In this document: positions 27,601-35,122 of the stretch, piece by piece
Position numbering within the stretch: the stretch's first letter is position 1
Layout of the letters: every line of letters begins with the position of its first letter
From: CAILZL01 sp050248275
Lineage (GTDB): Bacteria; Pseudomonadota; Gammaproteobacteria; Steroidobacterales; Steroidobacteraceae
Direction: 5' to 3'
DNA: 64,000 nt
Assembly (NCBI GenBank): GCA_050248275.1
Contig: JBFWSR010000006.1
Coordinates: 62,001 to 126,000 of the forward strand
Notes under the pieces: generated by a model
What the model saw: only the letters and a program-made list of their open reading frames with translations
What the model was told of the DNA's origin: nothing
Databases searched by the model: none
Made by a program: the position numbers and the translations under genes

Positions 27601-28324
27601 CCTTTTGATTACGCCGTTGCAATGAGCAGTCGCGTTCACCCAGGGCAACCACCTGTCCCTGACCGTCGCCAAAAATCTGTACCTCGATGTGACGCGCGCG
27701 CTCCACATACTTTTCCAGGAACAGGCCGCCCTGACTGAAATTGTTTTTCGCCAGCCGTTCCACCGAATGGAATGCTTCGCGCAGTTCGGTTTCCTGTCGG
27801 CACAACTGCATGCCAATGCCGCCACCGCCGGCAGTGCTCTTGAGCATGAGCGGATAGCCAATGCGCCGCGCCTCAGTGAGGGCATGTTCCATATCAAGCA
27901 GCAAACCGCTGCCGGGCAACATGGGTACACTGGCCTGCTGCGCCAGCTCGCGTGCTGTGTGCTTCAGGCCAAAGTCGCGCATTTGCTGCGGCGTGGGACC
28001 GATGAACACGATGCTCGCTGCGGCGCAGGCCTCGGCAAAAACGGCATTCTCGCTGAGGAAACCATAGCCGGGATGAATGGCCTCGACGCCGCTTTCCTTC
28101 GCCGCAGCCAGCAGTGCGTCCTGATTCAGATAGCTTTCCGCAGCAGGCGCCGGACCGATGGCAATGGCTGAGTCGGCCTGCAATACATGCAGTGCATGTT
28201 TATCGGCTTCGGAATAGACCGCCACCGAGTGAATGCCCAGGTGGCGCAAAGTGCGAATAATCCGGCAGGCAATGGCGCCCCGGTTGGCGATCAGCACTTT
28301 CTTGAATGATGTTGGCTTGCGCAC
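24635..28324 (-). CDS. Biotin-dependent guanidine (urea-type) carboxylase
   Basis: A 1229-residue single-chain biotin carboxylase. Order: biotin carboxylase with ATP-grasp (about 8-450; KSTAGGGGIGMQL, EVNTRLQVEHGVTEQ), a KipA-like carboxyltransferase (AHS2, about 490-760; GRIGYWDIGVPPSGPMD), a KipI-like part (AHS1, about 830-1030), and a C-terminal biotinyl domain with Lys1181 in VEAMKMEI. It would normally be annotated urea carboxylase. The guanidine-I riboswitch on the adjacent transporter and the carboxyguanidine deiminase genes upstream argue that guanidine is the true substrate. Start is GTG 28324 with GAGGA 9 nt upstream; the frame is open to 28420. Confidence 0.9.
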   Translation of the reverse strand: MRKPTSFKKVLIANRGAIACRIIRTLRHLGIHSVAVYSEADKHALHVLQADSAIAIGPAPAAESYLNQDALLAAAKESGVEAIHPGYGFLSENAVFAEACAAASIVFIGPTPQQMRDFGLKHTARELAQQASVPMLPGSGLLLDMEHALTEARRIGYPLMLKSTAGGGGIGMQLCRQETELREAFHSVERLAKNNFSQGGLFLEKYVERARHIEVQIFGDGQGQVVALGERDCSLQRRNQKVVEETPAPGLSNAVRAQLMDSAVRLAQSVNYQSAGTVEYVYDIADGEFYFLEVNTRLQVEHGVTEQVTGVDLVEWMVRVAAGEPPALHEYRHQPQGHAIQVRLYAEDPARSFRPSSGLLTEVKLPDDIRVDAWIRTGTEVSSYYDPMLAKLISHAPTREQAIQKLQDALADTQVHGIETNLSYLQDVLTDPVFIGGEQYTRYLSSKDFHSATIEVLQAGTQSCSQDYPGRIGYWDIGVPPSGPMDPYAFRLANRLLGNDEQAAALELTVTGPTLKFDVDTVIALTGAHMRAEVDGDAIPFWQAIPVKRGNVLKLRGIQGAGQRSYLAVQGGFDVPLYMGSRATFTLGQFGGHGGRALRVGDVLRINRTRLTFADCKVIPTKLIPPYRSHWQIAVMYGPHGAPDFFTPEDIEVFFRTHWQVHYNSSRTGVRLIGPRPQWARRDGGEAGLHPSNIHDNAYAIGAVDFTGDMPVILGPDGPSLGGFVCPVTVVQAELWKLGQLKPGDSIEFYCISYEEAVMRDRAMEQAIASLMAEADLDPGSSAPSADVGMPMTGARSGAPLLTNESAGNDTPTVCYRQAGDRYLLVEYGAQVLDLELRFRVHALMQYLQSQHIPGVLELTPGIRSLQVHYDSQHLSQQQLLQLLLRAERELPAVDEVEVPSRIVHLPLSWDDPATQLAIDKYRQSVRANAPWCPSNIEFIRRINGLDSMDDVYRIVFAASYLVMGLGDVYLGAPVATPLDPRHRLVTTKYNPARTWTPENAVGIGGAYLCVYGMEGPGGYQFVGRTVQMWNRYRQTQDFKEGKQWLLRFFDQIRFYPVGADELLHMREDFIEGRFQLRVEETTLRLHDYREFLKTNQDSIRSFKLRQQAAFEAERQRWAEAGQLNVEVDSPVNAASGTESDIPPDCFGIASPVTGSVWQLSTAIGAQLNADDELLVVEAMKMEIPVTVDEVCEVVELRCARGKAVAAGEIIAVVRPKAAPAMSRGGTSQ

Positions 28325-28427
28325 GGGCCGCGATCCTCGACCGCTGCCGGGTCGTCCCGGCAAATTAGAGAGGATCTGCGGGTCGTCCCGCAGTCGTGAC
28401 TGCCGTTTTTCAACTGTCAATTATCCA

Positions 28428-29072
28428 TTATTCCCATACCAGCAATTGCACCGGCGTCGGGTTGTAGGCATTACAGGGATTGTTCAACTGCGGGCAATTG
28501 GAAATCAGCACCAGTACATCCATCTCGGCGCGCATTTCCACATAGCGTCCCGCGGCTGAAATGCCATCGGCAAACTGCAACTCACCGTCGGTCGTCACCG
28601 GCACATTCATGAAGAAATTGATGTTGCTGGACAGATCGCGCTTGGTCAGGCCGCAATGCCCCTGCGCAATGGCCATCAGGAAGCTGTCCCGACAACTGTG
28701 CATATCGCGCTTGTCCAATGCATAACGCACTGTGTTGCTTTCCGCTGAACAGGCGCCGCCCAGCGTGTCGTGACGACCGCAGGTATCGGCCACGATGGTC
28801 AGCAAGGTATTGCCGCGATTCGACAGCAGCCTGCTGCCGGCACTCAGATAAATGTTGGCCTGGGCGCGGATGGTGTCATTGGCGCTATAGCGTTCCTCGC
28901 TATCGACGGCGTTATAGAACAGCGTGTCCACTGCCTGGTTGCCTTCCATATCCACGATTCGGACAGTCTGTCCGGACTTGACCACACCCACCCATGGCTC
29001 GCCGGCAGGAACGACGGTATTCATGATGGCCTGGCCGGACGCAAGTTTGCTTTCAATAATATTCATATTCAT
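28428..29072 (-). CDS. cgdB: Carboxyguanidine deiminase subunit, UAAP2 type (DUF1989)
   Basis: A 214-residue protein of the 'urea amidolyase associated protein 2' family. The DUF1989 core is visible: VGVVKSGQTVRIVDMEGNQAVDTLFYNA, ERYSANDTIRAQANIYLS, LLTIVADTCGRHDTLGGACS, SSNINFFMNVPV, and LVLISNCPQLNNPCNAYNP, with conserved Cys and His. With UAAP1 this family was shown to deiminate carboxyguanidine to allophanate and ammonia. GAGGT lies just before the ATG at 29072; an ATG two codons later is an alternative. It is 6 bp from cgdA and upstream of the carboxylase. The A/B lettering is mine by analogy. Confidence 0.88.
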   Translation of the reverse strand: MNMNIIESKLASGQAIMNTVVPAGEPWVGVVKSGQTVRIVDMEGNQAVDTLFYNAVDSEERYSANDTIRAQANIYLSAGSRLLSNRGNTLLTIVADTCGRHDTLGGACSAESNTVRYALDKRDMHSCRDSFLMAIAQGHCGLTKRDLSSNINFFMNVPVTTDGELQFADGISAAGRYVEMRAEMDVLVLISNCPQLNNPCNAYNPTPVQLLVWE

Positions 29073-29078
29073 GACACC

Positions 29079-29804
29079 TCAGCGATACAGGACTTCGGTG
29101 TTGTAAAAGCCGCGCTGGTTCTCTTCGCAAAGATTGCGGCACATATCGTTACGCGATGCCGGGCCGGAACGCCAGGCAATCAGATGCACGGCGCGCGGCT
29201 TGTATATCGGATCGGGGTCCAGCGGATGCTGGCAGGACGACACTGCCACCAGCGCATGCATCTCAAAGCGCAGATCAACGAAATCATTGACCTTGGCATT
29301 GCCGCCGGCGAACTGCATGGCGCCGTTTTCCGCCACTGTCACCTTGCTGAAAAAATTGATGGTGGAGGCCAGATCGCGCGCTCCCAATCCATGCTTGCCC
29401 AACTCGACCAACAGGCTGTCGTGTCCATTCTTGTAATAGGCATTGCGCTGCTGCTGGAACGAGCTTTCGCCATACTTGGCGCGTACCAGCGCGGCGTTCG
29501 AGACACCGCTGATGGTGTCGTGCCAGCCACAGGTCTCTTCCGAAATGGAACACATGACCCGGCCCATGTCCGAATAACAGACATGGCCCTTGCCCAGAAA
29601 GGCCGTATGTTGCGCCTTGAGCGTATCGGCCATGTTGTAACGTTCCAGCATCTGTTCGCTATTGAAAAAGGTCATGCTGACATTGGCGCCCGGCTCCAGC
29701 GCCAGCAATCGCAGCGTGGTGCCGCGGCGCACGATGCCGGACCAGTGCGCACCGTTACGCAGATGTTCTTCCCACAAGACCCATTCCGGGACTGTGCCTG
29801 ACAT
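29079..29804 (-). CDS. cgdA: Carboxyguanidine deiminase subunit, UAAP1 type (DUF1989)
   Basis: A 241-residue 'urea amidolyase associated protein 1'. Features: WSGIVRRGTTLRLLALEPGANVSMTFFN, ERYNMADTLKAQHTAFL, MCSISEETCGWHDTISGVS, STINFFSKVTV, and LVAVSSCQHPLDPDPIYKPRAVHL. The Cys/His metal or catalytic positions are parallel to the second subunit, so the two are paralogues that likely form a heteromer. AGAGG sits 7 nt before the chosen ATG (29804); an upstream extension to 29924 lacks homology. First gene of the minus-strand catabolic operon cgdA-cgdB-carboxylase-atzF. Confidence 0.88.
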   Translation of the reverse strand: MSGTVPEWVLWEEHLRNGAHWSGIVRRGTTLRLLALEPGANVSMTFFNSEQMLERYNMADTLKAQHTAFLGKGHVCYSDMGRVMCSISEETCGWHDTISGVSNAALVRAKYGESSFQQQRNAYYKNGHDSLLVELGKHGLGARDLASTINFFSKVTVAENGAMQFAGGNAKVNDFVDLRFEMHALVAVSSCQHPLDPDPIYKPRAVHLIAWRSGPASRNDMCRNLCEENQRGFYNTEVLYR

Positions 29805-30177
29805 ATCTACCTCTTGCCTCTGGCGCAACCGCTCACCGATACATGCATGGCTTCTTGAGTGCGTCACGGCGCTCTCTAACGATAACTTAGCAAGTCTCGT
29901 ACCAGTCATGACGGCCAACGGCACACAAATGTATCTGCACCATTACCATTATCTCTAGTCATGACGCAGACGATATGACGCACCACCGCGTGGCCAACTA
30001 CGATCATCATTGCACCTAAATAGAACAAAAACAGTTCACGCATGACGATCACGCAAGCTCAAATGCACCAACAACAACTGAGCCGTCAATGAACACAACA
30101 GGGGATTGGCCGGTTTTTGCTGCCATCACTCGTGAACAGGCCGGTCAGGCATGCGACTTGCAAAACATCACGGTAAA
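29805..30177. other. Divergent regulatory region, catabolic-operon side
   Basis: No gene is supported in this 373-bp stretch between cgdA (minus) and the transporter operon (plus). I looked for a second ykkC aptamer on the minus strand for cgdA and did not find its conserved blocks. It must hold the promoter of the minus-strand operon, which I could not locate precisely. Confidence 0.5.
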
Positions 30178-30311
30178 TGTGCGTCTAGGGTTCCGGCTGA
30201 CAGCAGTGAATGCGCCAGCGCTGGTCCGAGAGAGGCAGTCCAGCATTTGCCGCAGATATAACGCAGCATGCTGGATACACGGCGGGACAAAAGCCCGGGA
30301 GACAGAGCACT
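30178..30311 (+). promoter_or_regulatory. Guanidine-I (ykkC) riboswitch
   Basis: The conserved ykkC blocks occur in order: CTAGGGTTCCG (30185-30195), CTGGTCCGAGAGA (30221-30233), and ACACGGCGGGACAAAAGCCC followed by GGGAGA (30277-30302). Variable stems lie between them, including CCAGCAT/ATGCTGG (30240-30246 with 30268-30274). GTGC (30179-30182) can close with GCAC (30307-30310) as P1. This aptamer binds free guanidinium and turns genes on. The transporter ATG is about 107 bp further. I see no clear U-tract terminator, so control may be at translation. Confidence 0.93.
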
Positions 30312-30417
30312 GCGCGTGTTGCTGACTCCATAGGAATGGGAACCGGCAAGGAGCAACAGCAATACGCCAGCATCTTGGATTGCCGAACCGGCTCATACCG
30401 ATCATGAGGAGAATCTG

Positions 30418-31554
30418 ATGCGCGCGTCGATGAATTCCACTCTTCGTTCCCTGGGATGCTCAATCAAGTCCCGTGTCGATTTCCTGGCCGGATCGCTGGG
30501 TAAAACCCTGACCCTGCTGCTGTTGGGCAGCCTGTTGATGGCGCAACCGGCCAGCGCTGCCGAAAAAACCTCCTTCAAGGTGGCCTGGAGTATCTATGTC
30601 GGCTGGATGCCCTGGGATTACGCCAATCAAAGCGGCATCCTGAAAAAATGGGCCGACAAGTACGGCATCAAGATTCAACTGACCCAGATCAACGATTACG
30701 TCGAGTCCATCAATCAATACACGGCCGGCGGCTTTGATGCCTGCGTGATGACCAATATGGACATGCTGACCATCCCTGCCGCCGGCGGCGTGGATTCCAC
30801 CGCCCTGATCATGGGCGACTTCTCCAACGGCAACGACGGCATCGTGCTGAAAGGCAAAGGCAAGAAGCTGGCTGACATCAAGGGCCAGAAGATCAACTTG
30901 GTCGAACTGTCGGTTTCGCATTACCTGATGGCGCGTGCGCTGGAATCGGTGGGACTGCGTGAACGCGACATCAAGGTGGTCAATACTTCCGATGCCGATA
31001 TTGTCGGCGCGTTTGCTTCGCCTGACAGCACTGCGGTCGTGACCTGGAAACCGCAATTGAGCGAAATCCTGCAAATGCCCAACACTTCGCTGGTGTTCGA
31101 TTCCAGCAAGATTCCCGGCGAAATCATGGATCTGATGGTGGTCAACACCGCCACGCTGAAAGCCAATCCGAAGCTGGGCAAGGCGCTAGTGGGCGCCTGG
31201 TATGAAACCCTGGCGGTGATGTTCAAAGGTGACGCCGGCACCAGAGCCGCACGCACTGCCATGGCCAAGGCTTCCGGCACCGATCTGGCCGGCTTTGAAA
31301 GTCAGCTGGCGACGACTCACATGTACGTCACTGCCAGCGACGCCTACGCTTTTATCAATGGCGAGAACGTCCTGAAGAACATGGATCTGGTGCGCAAGTT
31401 CTCATTCGCACACGGCCTGCTGGGCGAAGGCGCCAAGAGTGTCGATGCCGTGGGAATTGAATTCCCCAATGGCAAGACGCTGGGCAACTCCAAGAACATC
31501 AAGATGCGCTTCGATAACAGCTTCACCAAACTGGCCATGGATGGCAAGTTGTGA
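30418..31554 (+). CDS. ABC transporter substrate-binding protein, guanidine/urea-carboxylase locus
   Basis: Periplasmic NMT1/TauA-like binding protein of the kind found next to urea-carboxylase genes; by the riboswitch it likely captures guanidine. The 378-residue product has a hydrophobic signal segment (about 30-47, TLTLLLLGSLLMAQPASAA) with cleavage near residue 48, then FKVAWSIYVGWMPWDYANQSGILKKWADKYGI, FDACVMTNMDMLTIPAAGGVD, and VVTWKPQLSEIL. GAGGAG lies 6 nt before the ATG. First gene of the three-gene transporter operon. Substrate is inferred. Confidence 0.9.
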   Translation: MRASMNSTLRSLGCSIKSRVDFLAGSLGKTLTLLLLGSLLMAQPASAAEKTSFKVAWSIYVGWMPWDYANQSGILKKWADKYGIKIQLTQINDYVESINQYTAGGFDACVMTNMDMLTIPAAGGVDSTALIMGDFSNGNDGIVLKGKGKKLADIKGQKINLVELSVSHYLMARALESVGLRERDIKVVNTSDADIVGAFASPDSTAVVTWKPQLSEILQMPNTSLVFDSSKIPGEIMDLMVVNTATLKANPKLGKALVGAWYETLAVMFKGDAGTRAARTAMAKASGTDLAGFESQLATTHMYVTASDAYAFINGENVLKNMDLVRKFSFAHGLLGEGAKSVDAVGIEFPNGKTLGNSKNIKMRFDNSFTKLAMDGKL

Positions 31555-31576
31555 CGGCTTTTCTTGAAGACGAGTC

Positions 31577-32392
31577 ATGCCACGCCTGATCAACCTGCAC
31601 CCACGTCGTGGCAGTGCGCTGGCTCTGGGCGTGCTGCCCTTCATTCTGCTATTTCTGGCTTACTTGTTTAGTTCCAGTCTGCGACTGGCGGAAAATGCCG
31701 ATGACAAGTTGTTACCGGCATTAAGCAGCATCCTGGGTACCGTCAGGCAATATGCCTTTGAAGAAGATGCCCGCAGTGGCAGGGTGTTGTTGTGGCTGGA
31801 TACCTTCGCCAGTCTAAAGCGCATCGGCATGGCCCTGGGCATCAGCGCTGCCGTGGCGCTGCTGGTGGGGCTGGCAATCGGCATCATTCCCCTGCTGCGT
31901 GCCACCTTCGGCAGCTTTATCACGGTCATTTCCATGATTCCGCCTCTGGCGATCCTGCCCATCCTGTTCATCGTGCTGGGACTGGATGAGCTGTCGAAAA
32001 TTGTCCTGATCATCATCGGTATCACGCCCGTGATGATCCGCGATCTGGCGCAACGCTGTCAGGAGCTGCCGGACGAACAACTCATCAAGGCACAGACGCT
32101 CGGCGCCAGCAGCTGGCAGTTGATCATGCGAGTAGTGTTGCCGCAGTTGCTGCCGCGTTTGCTGGGCGCCCTGCGGTTGTCGCTGTCCTCGGCCTGGCTG
32201 TTCCTGATTTCCGCAGAAGCGATTGCCTCCACTGAAGGTCTGGGCTACCGCATCTTTCTGGTACGCCGTTATCTGGCCATGGATGTCATCCTGCCCTATG
32301 TATTGTGGATCACGCTGCTGGCCTTCCTGATGGACTGGGCGCTGCGCCTGTTGAGCCGCACGCTGTTTCCCTGGACGGAAGCGCATGGCTGA
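31577..32392 (+). CDS. ABC transporter permease (guanidine uptake, inferred)
   Basis: Inner-membrane permease of 271 residues with about six membrane segments (for example ALGVLPFILLFLAYLF near the start, and AVALLVGLAIGIIPLL). The cytoplasmic EAA-type loop AQTLGASSWQLIMRVVLPQLL contacts the ATPase. It belongs to the SsuC/TauC-like class. It begins 22 bp after the binding protein and overlaps the ATPase start by 8 bp, so the three are one operon. Confidence 0.92.
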   Translation: MPRLINLHPRRGSALALGVLPFILLFLAYLFSSSLRLAENADDKLLPALSSILGTVRQYAFEEDARSGRVLLWLDTFASLKRIGMALGISAAVALLVGLAIGIIPLLRATFGSFITVISMIPPLAILPILFIVLGLDELSKIVLIIIGITPVMIRDLAQRCQELPDEQLIKAQTLGASSWQLIMRVVLPQLLPRLLGALRLSLSSAWLFLISAEAIASTEGLGYRIFLVRRYLAMDVILPYVLWITLLAFLMDWALRLLSRTLFPWTEAHG

Positions 32393-33131
32393 AGTCACCA
32401 TCAAACGCCTGTGGAAGGAATACGGTTCGCAGGTGGTGCTGGAGAATCTCAACCTGACCGTGGCCGATCACGAATTCGTCACCATCGTGGGCGCCTCCGG
32501 TTGCGGCAAAACCACTTTCCTGAAAATGCTGCTGGGTATCGAACAGCCCAGCCGGGGCGAGCTGCTGATCGACGGTCAGCCCATCTTGCCCGAACCTGAC
32601 CAGGATCGCGGCATTGTCTTTCAGCGTTATTCACTGTTTCCGCATCTGAGCGTGCTCGATAACCTGTTGCTGGGTCTGGAACTGCAAGGTGCGCCATTGC
32701 TCGGCAGGTTGTTTGGCAGCAGGCGGCGTCAGGCGTTGGCCAAGGCCCACGAGTTGCTCAATGCCGTCGGCCTGTATCACGCCCGGAATAAATATCCAGC
32801 GCAATTGTCCGGCGGCATGCAGCAACGGCTGTCCATCGCACAGTCGGTAATCTGCGAGCCGAAGATACTGCTGCTCGATGAACCCTTCGGCGCACTCGAC
32901 CCGGGCATCACCGCCGACATGCATGAACTCATTCTGAACTTATGGGCCAGCCGGCGCATGACCATTTTCATGATCACCCACGATGTGCAGGAGAGTTTCA
33001 AGCTCGGCACGCGGCTGCTGGTGTTCGACAAGTTGCGTCACGATCCGCAGGCGCCCGAAGCGTTTGGCGCCAGCATCACGTACGACATTCCCCTCAAGCA
33101 CGGCAAGCCTGCGACCGATATCGCTGCGTGA
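32385..33131 (+). CDS. ABC transporter ATP-binding protein (guanidine uptake, inferred)
   Basis: A 248-residue ATPase: Walker A GASGCGKTT (about 36-44), Q-loop region FQRYSLFPHLSVLDNL, signature LSGGMQQRLSIAQS, Walker B ILLLDEPFGALD, and H-loop MITHDV. The C-terminal 40 residues (LRHDPQAPEAFGASITYDIP) are typical of urea-carboxylase-linked transporters. Last gene of the riboswitch-controlled operon. A 205-bp gap with nothing recognisable follows. Confidence 0.94.
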   Translation: MAEVTIKRLWKEYGSQVVLENLNLTVADHEFVTIVGASGCGKTTFLKMLLGIEQPSRGELLIDGQPILPEPDQDRGIVFQRYSLFPHLSVLDNLLLGLELQGAPLLGRLFGSRRRQALAKAHELLNAVGLYHARNKYPAQLSGGMQQRLSIAQSVICEPKILLLDEPFGALDPGITADMHELILNLWASRRMTIFMITHDVQESFKLGTRLLVFDKLRHDPQAPEAFGASITYDIPLKHGKPATDIAA

Positions 33132-33336
33132 GCAACGTGACTTGATCAGGCGTCCAGATCCCAATTCTGTGATCAGCCACGCGAATCCCTGCTTGTGTGC
33201 GCCAGGTCTCGCTCGACGACAAGGAAACGCCTGCCCCCTAAATATTGCCGCACCTGTGCCGATGAGGGCCGCATGAACCCGCTCATGTAGCGGTATGCCA
33301 ATACCGGGCCCAGCGGCCCAATGCGGAGCACTATCC

Positions 33337-33699
33337 ATGTCGAGCGTTATTCTCGCCGTAGACGATTCAGCCTCAATGCGACAGATGGTTCGGTTTACCC
33401 TGGAAGGTGCGGGATATGAAGTCGTGCAGGCCACCGATGGTGTGGAAGCGCTGGATTACGCCAAGGCCGGCAAGGCCGATCTGGTGCTGACCGACGTCAA
33501 CATGCCGCGCATGGATGGGATCACCCTGGTACGCGAACTGCGCGGACTGTCCAACTACAAGGGCGTGCCGATTCTGGTGCTGACCACTGAAGCCGGCCAG
33601 GAAACCAAGATGCAGGGCAAACAGGCCGGCGCCACCGGCTGGATTGTCAAACCCTTCAACCCGGAGCAATTGCTCGCCACCATTCAACGCGTGCTGTAA
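33337..33699 (+). CDS. CheY-like single-domain response regulator
   Basis: A 120-residue receiver domain. Phosphoacceptor Asp53 lies in LVLTDVNMPRMDG, acidic Asp9-Asp10 are in ILAVDDSASMRQMV, and the conserved Lys is in GWIVKPFNPEQLL. The sequence resembles chemotaxis CheY more than OmpR-type receivers, with no output domain. GGAG lies upstream of the ATG. The next gene, 56 bp on, encodes a helical protein that may be its partner; no kinase or other che gene is near. Confidence 0.93.
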   Translation: MSSVILAVDDSASMRQMVRFTLEGAGYEVVQATDGVEALDYAKAGKADLVLTDVNMPRMDGITLVRELRGLSNYKGVPILVLTTEAGQETKMQGKQAGATGWIVKPFNPEQLLATIQRVL

Positions 33700-33755
33700 C
33701 CCTTGAACCGCCAGACTCACGGCCGGTTTGGAACCGAATTCAAGTGGACAGATAA

Positions 33756-34331
33756 ATGCACACAACTCTCGCAGATATAACCAGTCGTCACGCCGCCGTC
33801 GCGCCCACCGTCACCTGGTCGCCACAGCAGCAAACTGCCCGCATGCTGGCGCTGTGCGAAGCACAGATGGAAGCCGCCACTCAGGATGCCGATGCGGCCG
33901 TCGATACGCTGGTAAAGGCTTTTACGGATCTGATTGATGCCGTACGCGAGCTGGGCAGTCTGTCGAAAACCGACACTGGCGACACCACACATGCCCAGGC
34001 ATTGAGCGAGATCAATACTCGTTGTGCAACCTTGTCCAGCCAGGTGGCGGCAGCGGTGGTCGCATTCCAGTTCTATGACAAGCTGTCGCAGCGACTGGGT
34101 CACGTGCGTTACAGCCTGTCGACGATGGCCCTGTTCATTTGCGACCGTTCCAATTCGCAGCGTCCGGAACACTGGGAAAAACTGCTGGCCACGCTGGGGC
34201 GTCTGTATCGCACCGCCGAAGAACGCGCCATTTTCGACAGCATCGCCGGCAGTCTGGCGCTGACCATCAGCGATCAGGATGAACCGTTGTCGAAAGCCAT
34301 GTCGGATGCCGGCTCAATCGAACTGTTCTGA
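33756..34331 (+). CDS. Helical protein encoded with CheY-like regulator
   Basis: A 191-residue all-helical protein with no signal or membrane segment. The most conserved-looking part is AAVVAFQFYDKLSQRLGHVRYSL (about 96-118), which resembles the 'FQFQD..RQRLEHV' helix found in several CheZ-like or chemotaxis-associated helical bundles, where it packs on CheY. I infer a CheY-binding or phosphatase-like role, but this is a pattern match, not a family assignment. GGA lies 8 nt before the ATG. It is in an operon with the CheY-like gene and convergent with carbonic anhydrase. Confidence 0.7.
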   Translation: MHTTLADITSRHAAVAPTVTWSPQQQTARMLALCEAQMEAATQDADAAVDTLVKAFTDLIDAVRELGSLSKTDTGDTTHAQALSEINTRCATLSSQVAAAVVAFQFYDKLSQRLGHVRYSLSTMALFICDRSNSQRPEHWEKLLATLGRLYRTAEERAIFDSIAGSLALTISDQDEPLSKAMSDAGSIELF

Positions 34332-34370
34332 TTGCAGACCGGACTGGTTCCAACCTGCGTCCACGCCGCG

Positions 34371-35027
34371 TCAAACCAGCAGTTGCCGGTGGGTCTCGAT
34401 ATCCGCAGGTGAAACAATGCCCTGTCCCAGACGCCGCAGGATGCCATCGCGCAGATCGTAAACCAGCGCATGCACGGCAATCTGCTGACCGCGCGCCCAG
34501 GCATCCTGCAACAGCGTAGTCTCGGCCACATTGATGGCCTGCTCCAGCGCATTCAGTTCACACAGACGATGCAGGCGTGATTCTTCGTCATGCAGGGTAT
34601 GCATGTTGGGCCGGTTGCGCTTGTAGACATCCTGAACATGGCGCAGCCAGTTATCGATCAATCCCAGTTTCTGATTGCGTAATGCCGCAGTGACGCCGCC
34701 GCAGCCGTAGTGGCCGCACACAATGATGTGCTCGACCTTCAGCACTTCAACGGCATATTGAATGACGGACAGGCAGTTGAGGTCGCTATGTACCACCACA
34801 TTGGCCACATTGCGATGCACGAAAATTTCGCCCGGCAACAGGCCGAGAATCTGATTGGCCGGCACCCGGCTGTCCGAACAGCCAATCCACAGGAAACGCG
34901 GCGCCTGCTGCGCTTCGAGTTTGGTGAAAAAGTCCGGCTGTGCATCGGCAACGGATCGCGCCCATTGACGATTCTGCTCAAGCAAGCGTTCGAGTCCGTC
35001 TGGCAGTGGCTGATGGTTATCGGTCAT
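34371..35027 (-). CDS. can: Beta-class carbonic anhydrase
   Basis: Interconverts CO2 and bicarbonate in the cytoplasm. In the 218-residue product the zinc ligands and dyad are Cys50, Asp52 and Arg54 (WIGCSDSRVP), with His106 and Cys109 in CGHYGCGGV. The start ATG at 35027 gives the usual N-terminus (TDNHQPLPDGLERLLEQNRQWA); the frame extends upstream to 35138 without homology. Bicarbonate is consumed by the guanidine carboxylase and the PEP carboxylase homologue in this window, but there is no operon link. Confidence 0.95.
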   Translation of the reverse strand: MTDNHQPLPDGLERLLEQNRQWARSVADAQPDFFTKLEAQQAPRFLWIGCSDSRVPANQILGLLPGEIFVHRNVANVVVHSDLNCLSVIQYAVEVLKVEHIIVCGHYGCGGVTAALRNQKLGLIDNWLRHVQDVYKRNRPNMHTLHDEESRLHRLCELNALEQAINVAETTLLQDAWARGQQIAVHALVYDLRDGILRRLGQGIVSPADIETHRQLLV

Positions 35028-35122
35028 GCTGATGTTTTCCAGAAACGAGTGACGATCACACAACGGCAGGTCTCTGCACATTGCAGGACCGGATTGTAAT
35101 GGAAGTTTACCGGCAGCAAGAT

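Noticed and set aside
22830..28324. Simple urea amidolyase operon
   Set aside because: The guanidine-I aptamer and the two UAAP-type deiminases make guanidine the better-supported substrate; urea remains possible.
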